A DNA stretch of 55,731 nt from an uncultured Alphaproteobacteria bacterium (GCA_937988735.1 CALKHQ010000280.1:1-55731); one strand, 5' to 3'. Positions 1 through 8,707 are shown, counted from the stretch's first letter. Notes: a model not told the origin generated them from the letters alone. Numbers and translations are program-made.

Positions 1-288
1 CGCGCCGATCCGATTCCCGCGCCCGATCCGACGCGGCTGGTGGAGACGCCGGACCTGAACTCGTTCACCTTCGCCCCGCACGGCGGCATCTTCGAGCCCT
101 ATCACCGGCTGGGGACGGAGGTGGAGAAGGGTGCCCCGGCCGGGGCCATCCACGAGATCGACCGGCCCGACCGGTCGCCGACGGTGGTCCACTACGGCGC
201 GACCGGCATGCTGTGGTGCACCCGCGGCGCCGGCCGGGTGGAGCCGGGCGACCCCGTCGCCATCGTCGCCAGCGACTGGCGGGGCTGA
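1..288 (+). CDS. Succinylglutamate desuccinylase/aspartoacylase-family deacylase, C-terminal part
   Basis: The window opens inside this gene; frame 1 is open from base 1 and ends at TGA 286-288, giving the last 95 residues. The segment FAPHGGIFEPYHRLGTEVEKG followed by an IHEIDRP-like stretch and a final GDPVAIVA-like stretch matches the beta-rich C-terminal lobe of zinc-dependent AstE/AspA deacylases (DoeB-like members included), which remove acyl groups from amino acids. The zinc ligands lie upstream of the window, so catalytic competence and substrate cannot be judged. An internal ATG at base 40 is not a likely start because the frame is open and family-like before it. Confidence 0.7.
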   Translation, partial: RADPIPAPDPTRLVETPDLNSFTFAPHGGIFEPYHRLGTEVEKGAPAGAIHEIDRPDRSPTVVHYGATGMLWCTRGAGRVEPGDPVAIVASDWRG

Positions 289-385
289 CGCGGAAACAAT
301 TGAAACAGCACGGTGCGCGGCGGCGACATCGGGCTGAAACATCGCGCGCGCATCTTGGCGGCATCGAACACAGGGAGATGCCGCC

Positions 386-823
386 ATGACACCCGACCAG
401 GTCCGTGTGATCCGCGAGAGCTTCGCCGAGCTGGCCCCGATCGGCGATGCCGTCGCCATGCTGTTCTACAGCCGGCTGTTCCAGATCGACCCCGACCTTG
501 CGCAGCTGTTCGTCAGCACCGACCGCAAGGCGCAGGGCCGCAAGCTGATGGCGGCGCTCGCCTTCGTGGTCAACGGCGCCGACCGGCCGGCGACGCTGCT
601 CGCCCCGCTGCAGGCGCTGGCCCGGCGGCACGTCGCCTACGGAGTGGAGGAAGAGCACTACGCCACCGTCGGCGAAGCGCTGATCGACACGCTGGCCGCC
701 CATTTCGGCCCGCGCTTCACGCCCCATCTGCGCGACGCCTGGCTCGCCGCCTACACGCTGGTCAGCGGGGTGATGATCACGGCGACCCGTGCGCCTGCCC
801 CCGAGACCGCGGCCGCCGCCTGA
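386..823 (+). CDS. Single-domain bacterial globin (Vgb/Hmp globin-like)
   Basis: This 145-residue protein has the length and motifs of single-domain haemoglobins. Tyr28 in LFYSRLF sits at the B10 position, and His82 in ARRHVAYGV fits the proximal F8 haem ligand. The following GVEEEHYATVGEAL block is typical of the Hmp/Vgb globin domain. No FAD/NAD reductase domain follows, so it is not a full flavohaemoglobin. Likely roles are O2 or NO binding/detoxification in the cytoplasm. It has its own start with an AGGGAGATG-rich leader after a 97-base gap. tspO, another tetrapyrrole/oxygen-linked gene, follows on the same strand. Confidence 0.88.
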   Translation: MTPDQVRVIRESFAELAPIGDAVAMLFYSRLFQIDPDLAQLFVSTDRKAQGRKLMAALAFVVNGADRPATLLAPLQALARRHVAYGVEEEHYATVGEALIDTLAAHFGPRFTPHLRDAWLAAYTLVSGVMITATRAPAPETAAAA

Positions 824-917
824 CGGACGGAGGGGCCGCGCCCGCCGGTGGTTGCCAAATCCTGCGTCCGCTCCAGCATCCTTCGCGCCCAGCCGTGACG
901 CCGAGGAGCACCAGCCG

Positions 918-1415
918 ATGCCGGTCCTGCAAGCCGCCTCTCCTCCGCGCAGCCGCGATCTGGCCGCCCTCGCGCTGTCGCTCGCGGTGGTGGCGGTGGT
1001 TGCCGTCGTCGGCGGCCTGGTCACGGCCGGCGCCGTGGATGGCTGGTATCGCACGCTGGAGAAGCCGGTGTTCAACCCGCCGGACTGGCTGTTCGGCCCG
1101 GTCTGGACTGCGCTCTACGTCATGATGGCGGTGGCGGCGTGGCTGGTGTGGCGGCGCGGCCGTGCGGTGGCCCGGCCGGCGCTGCTGCTCTACGCCGGCC
1201 AGCTCGCGCTCAACCTGGCGTGGACGCTGCTGTTCTTCGGCGCGCATGCGATCGCGGTCGCCTTCATCGAGATCCTGGTGCTGCTGGCGATGATCGTGCT
1301 GACGGCGCGCGCCTTCTTCCGGGTGGATGTGCGCGCGGGCTGGCTGATGGTGCCTTACGCTTTGTGGGTCGCCTTCGCCGCCGTCCTCACCGGGTCGGTC
1401 ATGGCGCTGAACTGA
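918..1415 (+). CDS. tspO: TspO/MBR family tryptophan-rich sensory protein
   Basis: 165 residues, five predicted hydrophobic helices and a Trp-rich sequence. Hallmarks are WYRTLEKPVFNPPDWLFGPVW after the first helix, NLAWTLLFFGAH in the middle, and the C-terminal PYALWVAFAAVL segment ending in VMALN. TspO proteins bind porphyrins in the membrane and in Rhodobacter modulate photosynthesis and porphyrin responses to oxygen. The frame is open further upstream, but the ATG at 918 is chosen because GAGGAG lies 9 bases before it and it gives the normal family length. It is 94 bases after the globin gene and could be co-transcribed with it (inference). Confidence 0.92.
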   Translation: MPVLQAASPPRSRDLAALALSLAVVAVVAVVGGLVTAGAVDGWYRTLEKPVFNPPDWLFGPVWTALYVMMAVAAWLVWRRGRAVARPALLLYAGQLALNLAWTLLFFGAHAIAVAFIEILVLLAMIVLTARAFFRVDVRAGWLMVPYALWVAFAAVLTGSVMALN

Positions 1416-1841
1416 GGGAGGCGGTCGCGCGCTCCGGCCGGAGCAGGCCTTGCAGTCCGTCGATGAACAGCGAACAGCGCGCCCTGTCGTGGACCGGCAC
1501 CGCGGTGGTGCCCGGGTCCCCGCCTTACTCCATGACGCTCCAGGCGGTGTCCCGCATCTCGTCGGCGAGGGCCGGCGCGGCGCTGCCCGGAACCGCGCCG
1601 CACGCCATCATTGCCGCAGGGCCCGAGCGGCCCGGCGTCTGCTTCTCATGCCGTTGTCACCCCACCTGGCCGGCGGTGCGCGGCGCCCGCTGCGCCGCAT
1701 CTCCGCCGGCAGGGCAAGGCAGCAGCGAAAGGTTGCGGAACCTGCATGAAACCCCGCCGGGCCCGTCTGTGATACGCTCTCCGGACCGGAGCCCGCGCCG
1801 CCTGCGCACGGCTCCACGCACTGGCAGGGGAGGGAGAAGCC
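1416..1841. other. 426-base intergenic region between tspO and the HdeD-like gene
   Basis: No gene I can support. A perfect 14-base palindrome GCTCCGGCCGGAGC at 1431-1444 lies just after the tspO stop and could form a short hairpin, but no T-tract follows. The ORFs that cross this stretch on both strands are low-complexity R/A/G-rich translations of high-GC DNA. A purine-rich ribosome-binding site, GGGAGGGAGAAG, closes the region before the ATG at 1842. Confidence 0.5.
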
Positions 1842-2483
1842 ATGAGCGACACCACCGGGCCTCGCGAGACCTACAGCGACTCCTACACCGTGATCGACCG
1901 GCTGCAGGTCAGCCGCGCCGCCCTGGCCCGCAACTGGGGCCTGCTGCTGGCGCTGGGCGTCCTGTGGCTGATCCTGGGGGCGCTCGCGATCATCCTGCCG
2001 CTGGCGGCCGCGATCGCGATCGACATCACCCTCGGCGTGCTGTTCCTGATCGGCGGCGTGATGCAGCTCGTCCAGGTCGCCCGCTGCCGCGGCTGGCGCA
2101 GCGTCCTGCCGCACGCGCTGGGCGGGGTGCTGTCGGTGGCGGCGGGCGTGCTGCTGCTGTTCTTCCCGCTCGCCGGCGTGCTGAGCCTCACCCTCATCAT
2201 CGCCGCGCTGTTCATCATCGGCGGCGTGTTCCGCATCGTCATCGCGGCGCAGAACCGGGAGATCCGGGGCTGGTTCTGGATGATGCTGAGCGGCCTCCTC
2301 GGGCTCGTCGTCGGCGTGCTCATCTGGATCGGCTGGCCGGCGAGCTCGGTCTGGGTGCTGGGCCTTCTCGTCGGCATCGAGCTCATCTTCGAGGGCTGGG
2401 CGATGATCATGCTGGCCGTGGCGGCCCGGCAGTGGCGCGGGGCGCAGCCGCCGCGCGACGTCGCATCGCCGACGCCGGCCTGA
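1842..2483 (+). CDS. HdeD-like (DUF308) integral membrane protein
   Basis: 213 residues with about six transmembrane segments arranged as three two-helix hairpins, the pattern of HdeD/DUF308 proteins. Examples are LLALGVLWLILGALAIILPL and LTLIIAALFIIGGVFRIV, each followed by a short charged loop. E. coli HdeD is linked to acid resistance; in most bacteria the role is unknown. The start is firm: ATG at 1842 follows a strong GGGAGGGAGAAG ribosome-binding site. The N-terminal 25 residues are hydrophilic and the C-terminal 20 are Pro/Ala-rich. The exonuclease gene follows after 46 bases. Confidence 0.85.
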   Translation: MSDTTGPRETYSDSYTVIDRLQVSRAALARNWGLLLALGVLWLILGALAIILPLAAAIAIDITLGVLFLIGGVMQLVQVARCRGWRSVLPHALGGVLSVAAGVLLLFFPLAGVLSLTLIIAALFIIGGVFRIVIAAQNREIRGWFWMMLSGLLGLVVGVLIWIGWPASSVWVLGLLVGIELIFEGWAMIMLAVAARQWRGAQPPRDVASPTPA

Positions 2484-2529
2484 GCCGCCGCCGGTTGCCG
2501 GCCACGGCCCGCGCCGCTATCTGAGGCCG

Positions 2530-3540
2530 ATGGCCGCCGTCTCCGACTGGCTGTTCCCGACCCCCGCCGGGCTGTGGTGCGCGCCCGGCGGCTTCGCCGT
2601 CGATCCCGCGCGCCCGGTGGACCGCGCGGTGATCACCCACGGCCACGGCGACCATGCCCGCCCCGGCCACGGCCACGTGCTGGCGACCCCCGGGACACTG
2701 GCGATCATGCGCGCCCGCTACGGCGAGGGCGCGGCCGGCGCGATGCAGCCCGCCCGCTACGGCGAGCCGGTCCGCGTCGGCGACGTGACGGTGGAGCTGC
2801 GGCCGGCGGGGCACGTCCTCGGCAGCGCACAGGTGGTGCTGACCCATGCCGGCCGGCGGGTGGTGATTTCCGGCGACTACAAGCGCCGGCCGGACCCGAC
2901 CACCCCGCCGTTCGAGCCGGTCGCCTGCGACGTGTTCGTCAGCGAGGCCACCTTCGGCCTGCCGGTGTTCCGCCATCCGGACGACCGCGCGGAGATCGCG
3001 AAGCTGCTGCGCTCGCTCGCGCTGTTTCCGGAGCGGGCGCACCTGGTCGGCGTCTATGCCCTCGGCAAGGCCCAGCGGGTGATCCGCCTGCTGCGCGCCG
3101 CCGGCTGGGACCGGCCGCTCTACATCCACGGCGCGCTCGCCGGCCTCTGCGACCTCTACCGCAGCCTCGGCGTGGACCTCGGCGAGCTCAGGCCCGCGAC
3201 CGGGGCGGCGAAGGCGGAGCTTGCCGGCGCCATCGTGCTCGCGCCGCCGTCGGCGCTGGCCGACCGCTGGACCCGGCGGCTGCCCGACCCGGTGCCGGCG
3301 ATGGCCAGCGGCTGGATGGGCGTGCGCGCCCGCGCCCGCCAGCGCGGCGCCGAGCTGCCGCTCGTCATCTCCGACCACGCCGACTGGGACGAGCTCACCC
3401 GCACCTTCGCGGAGGTGGGCGCGCCGGAGATCTGGATTACCCACGGCCGCGAGGAAGCCCTCGTCCACTGGGCCCGCACCCACGGCATCGCCGCCCGCGC
3501 CCTCAGCCTCGTCGGCCGCGAGGAGGAAGAGGGGGAGTAG
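2530..3540 (+). CDS. Ligase-associated DNA exonuclease (metallo-beta-lactamase fold)
   Basis: 336 residues. The metal-binding motif HGHGDH (His37, His39, Asp41, His42) lies in VITHGHGDHARPGH, with further landmarks GDYKRRPDPT, SEATFGLPVF, GVYALGKAQRVIRL and ISDHADWDEL. This pattern fits the SNM1/CPSF-like ligase-associated exonuclease family, which usually sits beside an ATP-dependent DNA ligase, an Lhr-type helicase and a phosphoesterase in a predicted DNA-repair operon. None of those partners is in this window: the next gene is a convergent permease. The N-terminus (SDWLFPTPAGLWCAPGGFAVDP) is typical, supporting the ATG at 2530. Confidence 0.88.
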   Translation: MAAVSDWLFPTPAGLWCAPGGFAVDPARPVDRAVITHGHGDHARPGHGHVLATPGTLAIMRARYGEGAAGAMQPARYGEPVRVGDVTVELRPAGHVLGSAQVVLTHAGRRVVISGDYKRRPDPTTPPFEPVACDVFVSEATFGLPVFRHPDDRAEIAKLLRSLALFPERAHLVGVYALGKAQRVIRLLRAAGWDRPLYIHGALAGLCDLYRSLGVDLGELRPATGAAKAELAGAIVLAPPSALADRWTRRLPDPVPAMASGWMGVRARARQRGAELPLVISDHADWDELTRTFAEVGAPEIWITHGREEALVHWARTHGIAARALSLVGREEEEGE

Positions 3541-3553
3541 ACGGGCGCGTCTG

Positions 3554-5338
3554 TCAGAACGGCCAGACCAGCGGGATCACCACCATCGCGGTGGCGTAGG
3601 TCAGGAGGCTCATCGGGGCGCCGGCGCGGACGAAGTCGAAGAAGCGGTAGCCGCCGGCGGAGTAGACCAGCGTGTTGGTCTGGTAGCCGATCGGGGTGAG
3701 GAAGCTCGCGCTCGCGGCGAACATCACCGCCACCACGAACGGCCGCGGGTCGAGGCCGAGGCTCTGGGCGAGGCCGATGGCGATCGGCGTCATCACCACC
3801 GCGACGGCATTGTTGGTCACCGCCTCGGTGAGGGTCATGGTCAGCAGGTAGACGGCGGCCAGTGCCACCAGCGGCGGCGCGTCCACCAGCCAGTCGTAGG
3901 CCCAGCCGACGATGATCTCGATCAGCCCGGTCTTGCCCATCGCCGCGCCCACCGCGAGCATGGCGAAGATGAGCCCCAGGATGCGCCAGTCCACCGACTG
4001 CACCGCCTCCTCGACCTCGACGCAGCGCGTGGCGAGCACGATGGTGGCGCCGATGGCGGCGAGCCCGGCAATGGGCATGAACTCGAACACCGCCCCGACC
4101 ACGATCAGCAGCGTCACCGCGATCGCGAGCGGTGCCTTCGTTCGGCGGAAGCCGCCGTCGGCGAGTTCCGAGACGTTGACCAGACCCTCGTCGTCCACCA
4201 GGCGGCGGATGTCCTCCGGCGCGCCCTCGACCAGCAGGGTGTCCGCGATCTCCAGCGGCGAGGATTCGAAGCGCTCGTTCAGGTTCTCGCCGCGCCGGTG
4301 CAGCGCGATCGGATAGACGCCGTAGGTCCGCCGCAGCCGGAGCTGGGCCAGCGTGTGCCCGATGATCTTCGCACCCGGCCCCACCAGCAGCTCGGCTACC
4401 GTGGAGCTGCGGGTGCCGAGGTGCTGCATGCGCCCCGCCTCGGAAAGCGCGACCTCGCCTTCCTCCTTCATCGACAGGATCTCGGCGACGGAGGAGCGCA
4501 GCACCACCACGTCGCCTGCCTGCAGGATCACGCGGTCCAGCTCCCGGCGCAGCGACAGGTCTCCGCGCAGCACGTCGATCAAACGGCGGTCCGCCCGGCG
4601 GAAGGCCTCGATGTCCCGCGGCCGGCGGCCGATCAGCGGCGAGCCGTCCTCGACCACCGCCTGGACGATGTACTTCTTCGTCGTCTCGAGCGCGACGACG
4701 CCGGTCGAGGTCGTCCGCTCCGGCAGGAAGCGCTGCCCCGCCACCAGCAGGACCACGCCCAGCACGGCGGTGACGAGGCCGAGCGGCGCGATTTCGAGCA
4801 GGTGGAAGGGCGGGAGACCCTCGGTCCGCGCCACGCTGTCCACCAGGATGTTGGTGGAGGTGCCCAGCAGCGTGCAGGTGCCGCCGAGGATGGCGGCGTA
4901 GGACAGCGGGATCAGCAGCTTCGACGCCGACCGCCCGGTCTCGCGGGCCAGCGCCACCGCCACCGGGATCATCAGCATCACCAGCGGCGTGTTGTTCATG
5001 ATCGCCGACATCAGCGCGATCAGGCCGAGGAAGATGGCGATGGCGAGGGTCGGCCGGCCGCGGGCGCGCGCGGTGGCGAAGCGGGTGAAGGTCTCCAGCG
5101 CCCCGGTCCGCACCAGCGCGGCGGAGATCACGAACATCGCGGCGATGGTCGCCGGCGCGCTCGACGCCAGCACCGCCAGCGCCTCGTCCACCTCGAGGAT
5201 GCCGAGCACGAGCAGGGCCGAGACCACCAGCCCGGCGCTGATCTCGGGAGAGCGCCATTCGGTGGCGAAGGCCACGAACAGCACCACCGTCAGCGCACCG
5301 ACAACCCACGGCGCGTAGGCGTCGAGTCCGAAAACCAA
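3554..5338 (-). CDS. SLC13/DASS-type anion permease with two TrkA-C domains
   Basis: 594 residues. Two membrane halves (about residues 1-185 and 390-594) flank a soluble insert with two TrkA-C/RCK-C-like modules (about 205-375). The repeated substrate/Na-site motifs are MNNTPLVMLMIPV in the first half and AVTNNAVAVVMTPIAIG in the second. Relatives carry sulfate, phosphate or dicarboxylates; the substrate here is unknown. The frame stays open far upstream, but I choose the TTG at 5338 because GGAG lies 6 bases before it and the residues beyond it are not family-like. It is convergent with the exonuclease gene (13-base gap) and divergent from tsaD. Confidence 0.85.
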   Translation of the reverse strand: MVFGLDAYAPWVVGALTVVLFVAFATEWRSPEISAGLVVSALLVLGILEVDEALAVLASSAPATIAAMFVISAALVRTGALETFTRFATARARGRPTLAIAIFLGLIALMSAIMNNTPLVMLMIPVAVALARETGRSASKLLIPLSYAAILGGTCTLLGTSTNILVDSVARTEGLPPFHLLEIAPLGLVTAVLGVVLLVAGQRFLPERTTSTGVVALETTKKYIVQAVVEDGSPLIGRRPRDIEAFRRADRRLIDVLRGDLSLRRELDRVILQAGDVVVLRSSVAEILSMKEEGEVALSEAGRMQHLGTRSSTVAELLVGPGAKIIGHTLAQLRLRRTYGVYPIALHRRGENLNERFESSPLEIADTLLVEGAPEDIRRLVDDEGLVNVSELADGGFRRTKAPLAIAVTLLIVVGAVFEFMPIAGLAAIGATIVLATRCVEVEEAVQSVDWRILGLIFAMLAVGAAMGKTGLIEIIVGWAYDWLVDAPPLVALAAVYLLTMTLTEAVTNNAVAVVMTPIAIGLAQSLGLDPRPFVVAVMFAASASFLTPIGYQTNTLVYSAGGYRFFDFVRAGAPMSLLTYATAMVVIPLVWPF

Positions 5339-5509
5339 GCTAGGCTCCAGCCGTTGCGGCCATGTCCCTGCGGCGCGTGGTCGGTCCTTCCGGCGGGGCG
5401 TTCGCGTTCCCCTCGGCCAGCAGCAGGATGTAGCGCGCAGCCCGCCGGGGCACCAAGTCTGTTTTTGGACATCTCGCCAGCGCGCCGGGATGGCGCTAAG
5501 AGGGGGCGC
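5339..5509. promoter_or_regulatory. Divergent promoter region, SLC13 permease / tsaD
   Basis: 171 bases between divergent starts, so promoters for both genes are expected here. No convincing -35/-10 pair or operator is visible. The AGGGGGC immediately before the tsaD ATG is the likely ribosome-binding site. Confidence 0.4.
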
Positions 5510-6562
5510 ATGATCCTGCTCGGCATCGAGACCAGCTGCGACGAGACCGCGGCCGCCGTCGTCCGCGACGCGCCGGACCCTGCCGGCCGCGTGCTGGCGA
5601 GCGTCGTGTTCTCGCAGATCGAGGAGCACGCGCCCTATGGCGGGGTGGTGCCGGAGATCGCGGCCCGCGCGCACGTCGGCCGGCTCGACGGCCTCGTGTC
5701 GCGCGCGCTGGCGGAGGCCGGCGTGACCCTCGCGGAGGTGGACGGCATCGCCGCCACGGCCGGCACCGGCCTCATTGGCGGCGTGCTCGTCGGCGTCAGC
5801 CTGGCGAAGGCGCTTGCCCTGGCCAGCGGCCGCCCGTTCGTCGCCGTCAACCATCTGGAGGGCCATGCGCTCACCGCGCGCCTTACCGACGACGTCGCCT
5901 TTCCCTACCTGTTGCTGCTGGTCTCGGGCGGCCACTGCCAGGTGCTGCTGGTAGAGGGGCTGGGACGTTACCGCGTGCTCGGCACCACCATCGACGACGC
6001 CATCGGCGAGGCCTTCGACAAGACGGCGAAGCTGCTGGGCCTGCCCTATCCGGGCGGGCCGGCGCTGGAGCGCGCGGCGGCGGAGGGCAATGCGGAGCGG
6101 TTCCGCCTGCCGCGGCCGATGGTCGGGCGCCCCGGCTCCGACTTCTCCTTCTCCGGCCTCAAGACCGCCGTGCGGCGCGCGATCGAGACCATCGGCGCGC
6201 CGTCCGCCGCCGATGTTGCCGACCTCGCCGCCGCCTTCCAGCAGGCCGCGGCCGACGTGGTGACGGACCGCATCGCCAATGCGGTCGCCGCGTGCCGCCG
6301 GCAGGGGGCGGTGCCGCCGACGCTGGTCGTCGCCGGCGGGGTTGCCGCCAACCGGACGATCCGCGCCCGGCTGCAGGCGCTGGCGGATGGCGAAGGCCTG
6401 GCCTTCGTCGCCCCGCCGCTGGCTCTCTGCACCGACAATGCCGCGATGATCGCCTGGGCGGGACTGGAGCGGCTGCGCGCGGGGCAGGCGGATTCGCTCG
6501 CCTTCCGGCCGCTGCCGCGCTGGCCGCTCGACAGCCTTGCGCCGCCGCCCGCAACCGCCTAG
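5510..6562 (+). CDS. tsaD: tRNA N6-threonylcarbamoyladenosine synthase subunit TsaD
   Basis: 350 residues, a normal TsaD length. It transfers the threonylcarbamoyl group to A37 of ANN-decoding tRNAs, with TsaB/TsaE as partners. The N-terminus MILLGIETSCDETAAAVV, the metal ligands His115 and His119 in NHLEGHAL and Asp309 in LCTDNAAM, and VSGGHCQ are all present. One departure is TAGTGLIGG (residues 83-91), where most TsaD proteins have a proline (GPGL). ATG 5510 is chosen because homologues begin right at this motif. The 2OG oxygenase gene starts 29 bases after the stop, suggesting co-transcription. Confidence 0.96.
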   Translation: MILLGIETSCDETAAAVVRDAPDPAGRVLASVVFSQIEEHAPYGGVVPEIAARAHVGRLDGLVSRALAEAGVTLAEVDGIAATAGTGLIGGVLVGVSLAKALALASGRPFVAVNHLEGHALTARLTDDVAFPYLLLLVSGGHCQVLLVEGLGRYRVLGTTIDDAIGEAFDKTAKLLGLPYPGGPALERAAAEGNAERFRLPRPMVGRPGSDFSFSGLKTAVRRAIETIGAPSAADVADLAAAFQQAAADVVTDRIANAVAACRRQGAVPPTLVVAGGVAANRTIRARLQALADGEGLAFVAPPLALCTDNAAMIAWAGLERLRAGQADSLAFRPLPRWPLDSLAPPPATA

Positions 6563-6591
6563 TCCGGGGGGACGCACCCGGATCCGACTCC

Positions 6592-7254
6592 ATGGCCGAG
6601 CCCCAGCCGATCCAGATTCACGTCCAGCAGCTGTTCGCGACCCCGGTGGTGATCATGAAGCTGCCGGACGCCGCACGGCTCAACCCGGAGCTGCGCTCGA
6701 TCATCCTCGCCCGGGCCGAATGGGCGCCGTCCAACGACCACTCCAACCTCGGCGGCTGGCAGTCCACCTGGGACATCGACCAGTGGGGCGGCGCGCCGGT
6801 CGCGCGGCTGCTGGAGGTGGCGAAGGGGGTGGCGACCCGGATGACGGTGCGGCGCCAGGACGGGCGCCCGGCCCGCGTCACCTGGGCGCACAACGCCTGG
6901 GCCAACGTCAACCGCCGCGGCGATGCCAATGAGGCCCACACCCACCCCGGGTCGGTGTGGTCGGCCGTGTACTGGGTGGACGACGGCGGCGCGGCCGCCG
7001 ACCCGTCGCTCGGCGGCGCCTTCGAGGTGCACGACCCGCGCGGGGTTGCGCCGGCGATGCTGGCCCCCGACCTGGTGCCGGCGGTTCCCGGCGGCCCTGC
7101 CTTCGGCGCCAGCGAGCTGGTGCAGCCGACGGCCGGCGACATGCTGATGTTCCCGTCCTGGGTCAGCCATTCGGTCCGGCCCTACCGCGGCGACGGGGTA
7201 AGGATCTCGATCGCCATCAACCTGTGGCCGGCCGGCGGGCCGCGGGCCAGCTGA
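6592..7254 (+). CDS. Putative 2-oxoglutarate/Fe(II)-dependent oxygenase (TIGR02466-like)
   Basis: 220 residues. It resembles the TIGR02466/PF13759 group of 2OG-Fe(II) oxygenases: an N-terminal LFATPVVIMKLPD, a central WANVNRRGDANEAHTHPGS with His116/His118, then a Gly-rich beta strand, and MLMFPSWVSHSVRPY (His193) followed by RISIAINLW (Arg204). Those histidines and the arginine fit iron and 2-oxoglutarate ligands, though ligand assignment is inferred. Substrates of this group are largely unknown. It sits between tsaD (29-base gap) and a glycosyltransferase (7-base gap), so all three probably share a transcript. Confidence 0.8.
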   Translation: MAEPQPIQIHVQQLFATPVVIMKLPDAARLNPELRSIILARAEWAPSNDHSNLGGWQSTWDIDQWGGAPVARLLEVAKGVATRMTVRRQDGRPARVTWAHNAWANVNRRGDANEAHTHPGSVWSAVYWVDDGGAAADPSLGGAFEVHDPRGVAPAMLAPDLVPAVPGGPAFGASELVQPTAGDMLMFPSWVSHSVRPYRGDGVRISIAINLWPAGGPRAS

Positions 7255-7261
7255 AGCCGAC

Positions 7262-8497
7262 GTGAAGGTCCTCTTCTACGGGCTGAACTACGCACCGGAG
7301 CTGACCGGCATCGGCAAGTTCAGCGGCGAGACCGGCGCCTGGCTCGCCGCCGCAGGGCACCGGGTGCGGGTGATCACCGCCCAGCCCTACTATCCGGAAT
7401 GGCGCGTCCATGCCGGCTTCCGCCGTTTCTGGTGGAGCCGCGAGCCCCGCGACGGCGCGGCCGTGCTCCGCTGCCCGCACTACGTGCCGTCCCGTCCCAC
7501 CGGCAGGACCCGCATGCTCCACCTCGCGAGCTTCGCTGCGACCAGCTTCTGGCCGGCCCTGTGGGCGGGCCTCTCATGGCGGCCGGACGTGGTGGTGACG
7601 GTCGAGCCGACGGCGCTGGTCCAGCCGGCGGCGCTGCTCGCCGCGCGGCTGGCCGGCGCGAAGTCCTGGGTGCACGTCCAGGACCTGGAGTTCGACGCCG
7701 CCTTCTCCCTCGGCGTCCTCGGCGGCGGGGGAGGGCGCGCGGCGCGGACGGCCTTCGCCTTCGAGCGCTGGTGCCTGCGGCGCTTCGACCGGGTCTCGAC
7801 CATCACGCCGAACATGGCGGCCCGGCTCGCCGCCAAGGGCCTCGCGCCGGACCGGATCGTCCAGTTTCCCAACTGGGTGGACTGCGACGCGATCCGGCCG
7901 CTGTCCGGCCCGTCGCCGCTGCGCGCGGCGCTCGGTGTGCCGGACGGCGCGGTGCTGGCGCTCTACTCCGGCAACATGGGCGAGAAACAGGGCCTGGAGC
8001 TGCTGGTGGAGGCCGCCCGGCGCACGGCGGGCGACCGCCGGCTCCTCTGGCTGCTGTGCGGCCACGGCAGCGCCCGGACGCGGCTGGAGACGCTCGCCGC
8101 CGGCCTCGACAACCTCCGCTTCGCCCCGCTGCAGCCGGCGGAGCGGCTCAACGACCTGCTGAACGCGGCCGACATCCACCTGCTGCCCCAGCGTGCCGAC
8201 GCGGCCGATCTGGTGATGCCGTCGAAGCTGGGCGGCATGCTGGCGAGCGGCCGCCCGGTGGTCGCTTCCGCGGTCGAAGGCACCCAGGTCTACGCCGCCG
8301 TCACCGGCTGCGGACCGGTCGTCCCGCCCGGCAACGCCGCCGCCTTTGCCGATGCGGTCGCAGACCTCGCCCGCAACCCTGCGCGGCGCCAGGAGCTCGG
8401 CGCCGCCGCCCGCGCTCGCGCGCTCGCCGAATGGGATCGCACCGCCATCCTCACGCGCTTCGAGCGCGACCTGCTTGCGCTGTCGCAGGACAGGTGA
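7262..8497 (+). CDS. WcaI-like glycosyltransferase (GT4)
   Basis: 411 residues with a two-Rossmann GT-B layout. The N-terminus MKVLFYGLNYAPELTGIGKF, then AAGHRVRVITAQPYYPEWRV, matches WcaI-type colanic-acid/exopolysaccharide glycosyltransferases. The C-terminal half has YSGNMGEKQGLELL and LPQRADAADLVMPSKLGGML, where the nucleotide sugar is bound in GT4 enzymes. The start codon is GTG at 7262, 7 bases after the oxygenase stop. No other capsule or EPS genes are in the window, so the glycan target is unknown; the neighbouring oxygenase may be functionally linked (inference). Confidence 0.87.
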   Translation: MKVLFYGLNYAPELTGIGKFSGETGAWLAAAGHRVRVITAQPYYPEWRVHAGFRRFWWSREPRDGAAVLRCPHYVPSRPTGRTRMLHLASFAATSFWPALWAGLSWRPDVVVTVEPTALVQPAALLAARLAGAKSWVHVQDLEFDAAFSLGVLGGGGGRAARTAFAFERWCLRRFDRVSTITPNMAARLAAKGLAPDRIVQFPNWVDCDAIRPLSGPSPLRAALGVPDGAVLALYSGNMGEKQGLELLVEAARRTAGDRRLLWLLCGHGSARTRLETLAAGLDNLRFAPLQPAERLNDLLNAADIHLLPQRADAADLVMPSKLGGMLASGRPVVASAVEGTQVYAAVTGCGPVVPPGNAAAFADAVADLARNPARRQELGAAARARALAEWDRTAILTRFERDLLALSQDR

Positions 8498-8707
8498 ACC
8501 TCGGCGACCGAACCGCCTCTTTGCGGCTTCGGGCGCGTTTGTGGCCTGGCCCGTGATCTTTCCCACATGCCCGGGCCGTCGCTTTCGGCCACGATGACAA
8601 GGACCAGGCCCCGCCAGGGGAAGGGTCTTGACGAAGGCCCTGCCGGGAAAGCGGCAGCCATGCCCGCCAGCCCGCAGCCCCTGGGCATGGCAGAGGGGAG
8701 CCCATCC

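Noticed and set aside
1416..1841. Overlapping ORFs between tspO and the HdeD-like gene
   Set aside because: Low-complexity R/A/G/P translations without ribosome-binding sites or domains.
5339..6577. Long minus-strand extension of the permease frame across tsaD
   Set aside because: The residues are Arg/Gly/Ala-rich shadow translation of tsaD; the TTG at 5338 with a good ribosome-binding site marks the real start.
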